A program made the translations under genes and the position numbers. This document shows positions 5,517-5,818 of a stretch of 5,818 nt of DNA, piece after piece. Where the stretch lies: NCBI GenBank assembly GCA_025980505.1, contig JAICXI010000138.1, positions 1-5,818 on the forward strand. Direction: 5' to 3'. The DNA is from a bacterium. GTDB taxonomy: Bacteria; Oederibacteriota; Muellerivitia; Muellerivitales; Muellerivitaceae. Each line of letters starts with the position of its first letter. Within the stretch, counting starts at the first letter, position 1. The notes below the pieces were generated by a model. It was not told where the DNA came from and ran no database searches. It saw only the letters and a program-made list of their open reading frames with translations.

Positions 5517-5818
5517 ATGGCCGATCCGACCAAGCGCCAGTACGTCAGTTTCGCTTTCTACAAAATATCCGAAGAATTCCGCAAGCTTCCGCCGGCCGAC
5601 CGGGAAGCCGCCAAGAAGTCCTTCCGGGAGGCCGCCGAAGGCTTCCAGAAGGACGGCATCCTCCTTTCCTATTCCACCGTGGGTTTCCGGGCGGACGTGG
5701 ACCTGATGCTTTGGCGCATCAGCTATGACCTGGACGCCCTCCAAAAAACGAGCTCGGCGCTGGTCAAGTCCGCCATGGGGCCCTACCTGCGGACGCCCGC
5801 CTCCTATTTGGCCATGAC
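5517..5818 (+). CDS. hemQ: Chlorite dismutase-family protein, likely HemQ-type coproheme decarboxylase, 3'-truncated
   Basis: The first 100 codons are present, and the gene runs off the window edge. The product starts MADPTKRQYVSFAFYKIS and fits the N-terminal domain of the chlorite dismutase/HemQ family (ferredoxin-like alpha-beta fold). Visible family features are the first strand YVSFAFYK (9-16), a helix with FRKLPPADREAAKKSF (21-36), the paired strands YSTVGFRADVDLMLWRIS (52-69) and PYLRTPASYLAM (89-100). Canonical HemQ is a cytoplasmic peroxide-dependent enzyme that decarboxylates coproheme III to heme b in the coproporphyrin-dependent pathway. Residues separating HemQ from true chlorite dismutase (the proximal His and the distal Gln or Arg) lie past the window end, so the symbol is tentative. 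The start is supported by AGGGGAGA and a well-spaced promoter. No other heme gene is visible nearby. Confidence 0.85.
   Translation, partial: MADPTKRQYVSFAFYKISEEFRKLPPADREAAKKSFREAAEGFQKDGILLSYSTVGFRADVDLMLWRISYDLDALQKTSSALVKSAMGPYLRTPASYLAM

Noticed and set aside
5190..5744. 184-codon open frame on the - strand spanning the intergenic region before the HemQ-family gene
   Set aside because: It crosses the promoter, the hairpins and the well-supported HemQ-family coding region. The product is Arg/Pro-rich without domains.

Overview
The window is GC-rich bacterial DNA. It holds four protein genes, all on the + strand: a 5'-truncated autotransporter-type outer-membrane barrel, a long two-gene membrane glycan-assembly unit, and the first 100 codons of a chlorite dismutase/HemQ-family gene. 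The barrel and the O-antigen-ligase-type protein indicate a diderm (Gram-negative-type) bacterium. A HemQ-like gene in a diderm, together with TPR-tailed Wzy/WaaL and DUF2723 proteins, would fit an environmental or little-cultivated lineage. The phylum cannot be fixed from this sequence, and no mobile element, tRNA, rRNA or CRISPR was seen.

Layout. Positions 1-973 encode the C-terminal part of an autotransporter: a short linker and a complete barrel of about 268 residues ending in Phe. The 247-bp gap that follows (974-1220) is packed with structure. It has a small GC hairpin (997-1011), an imperfect inverted repeat built from CACAG units spaced 8 nt apart (1040-1120), a GC hairpin with a T6 tail that looks like a Rho-independent terminator (1141-1171), and a promoter -10 box (1209-1214) so close to the next ATG that the transcript may be leaderless. 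Positions 1221-3194 encode an O-antigen ligase/polymerase-family membrane protein with C-terminal TPR repeats. After 8 nt, positions 3203-5356 encode a DUF2723 (TMEM260-like) GT-C-fold membrane protein with a large extracytoplasmic tail. The 160-bp gap 5357-5516 holds one or two terminator-like hairpins, a good sigma70-type promoter (TTGCCT, 17 bp, TAGAAT) and a Shine-Dalgarno sequence for the HemQ-family gene, which runs off the window at 5818.

How the genes work together. The two middle genes are almost certainly one operon. By family they would act on lipid-linked sugars at the outer face of the inner membrane: DUF2723 as a candidate glycosyltransferase and the Wzy/WaaL-like protein as a polymerase or ligase that moves glycan to a lipid or protein. 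The barrel gene and the HemQ-family gene look like separate transcription units. No clearly undescribed system is evident. The points most worth checking are the predicted leaderless operon, the phased CACAG repeat, and what the ligase/DUF2723 pair modifies.
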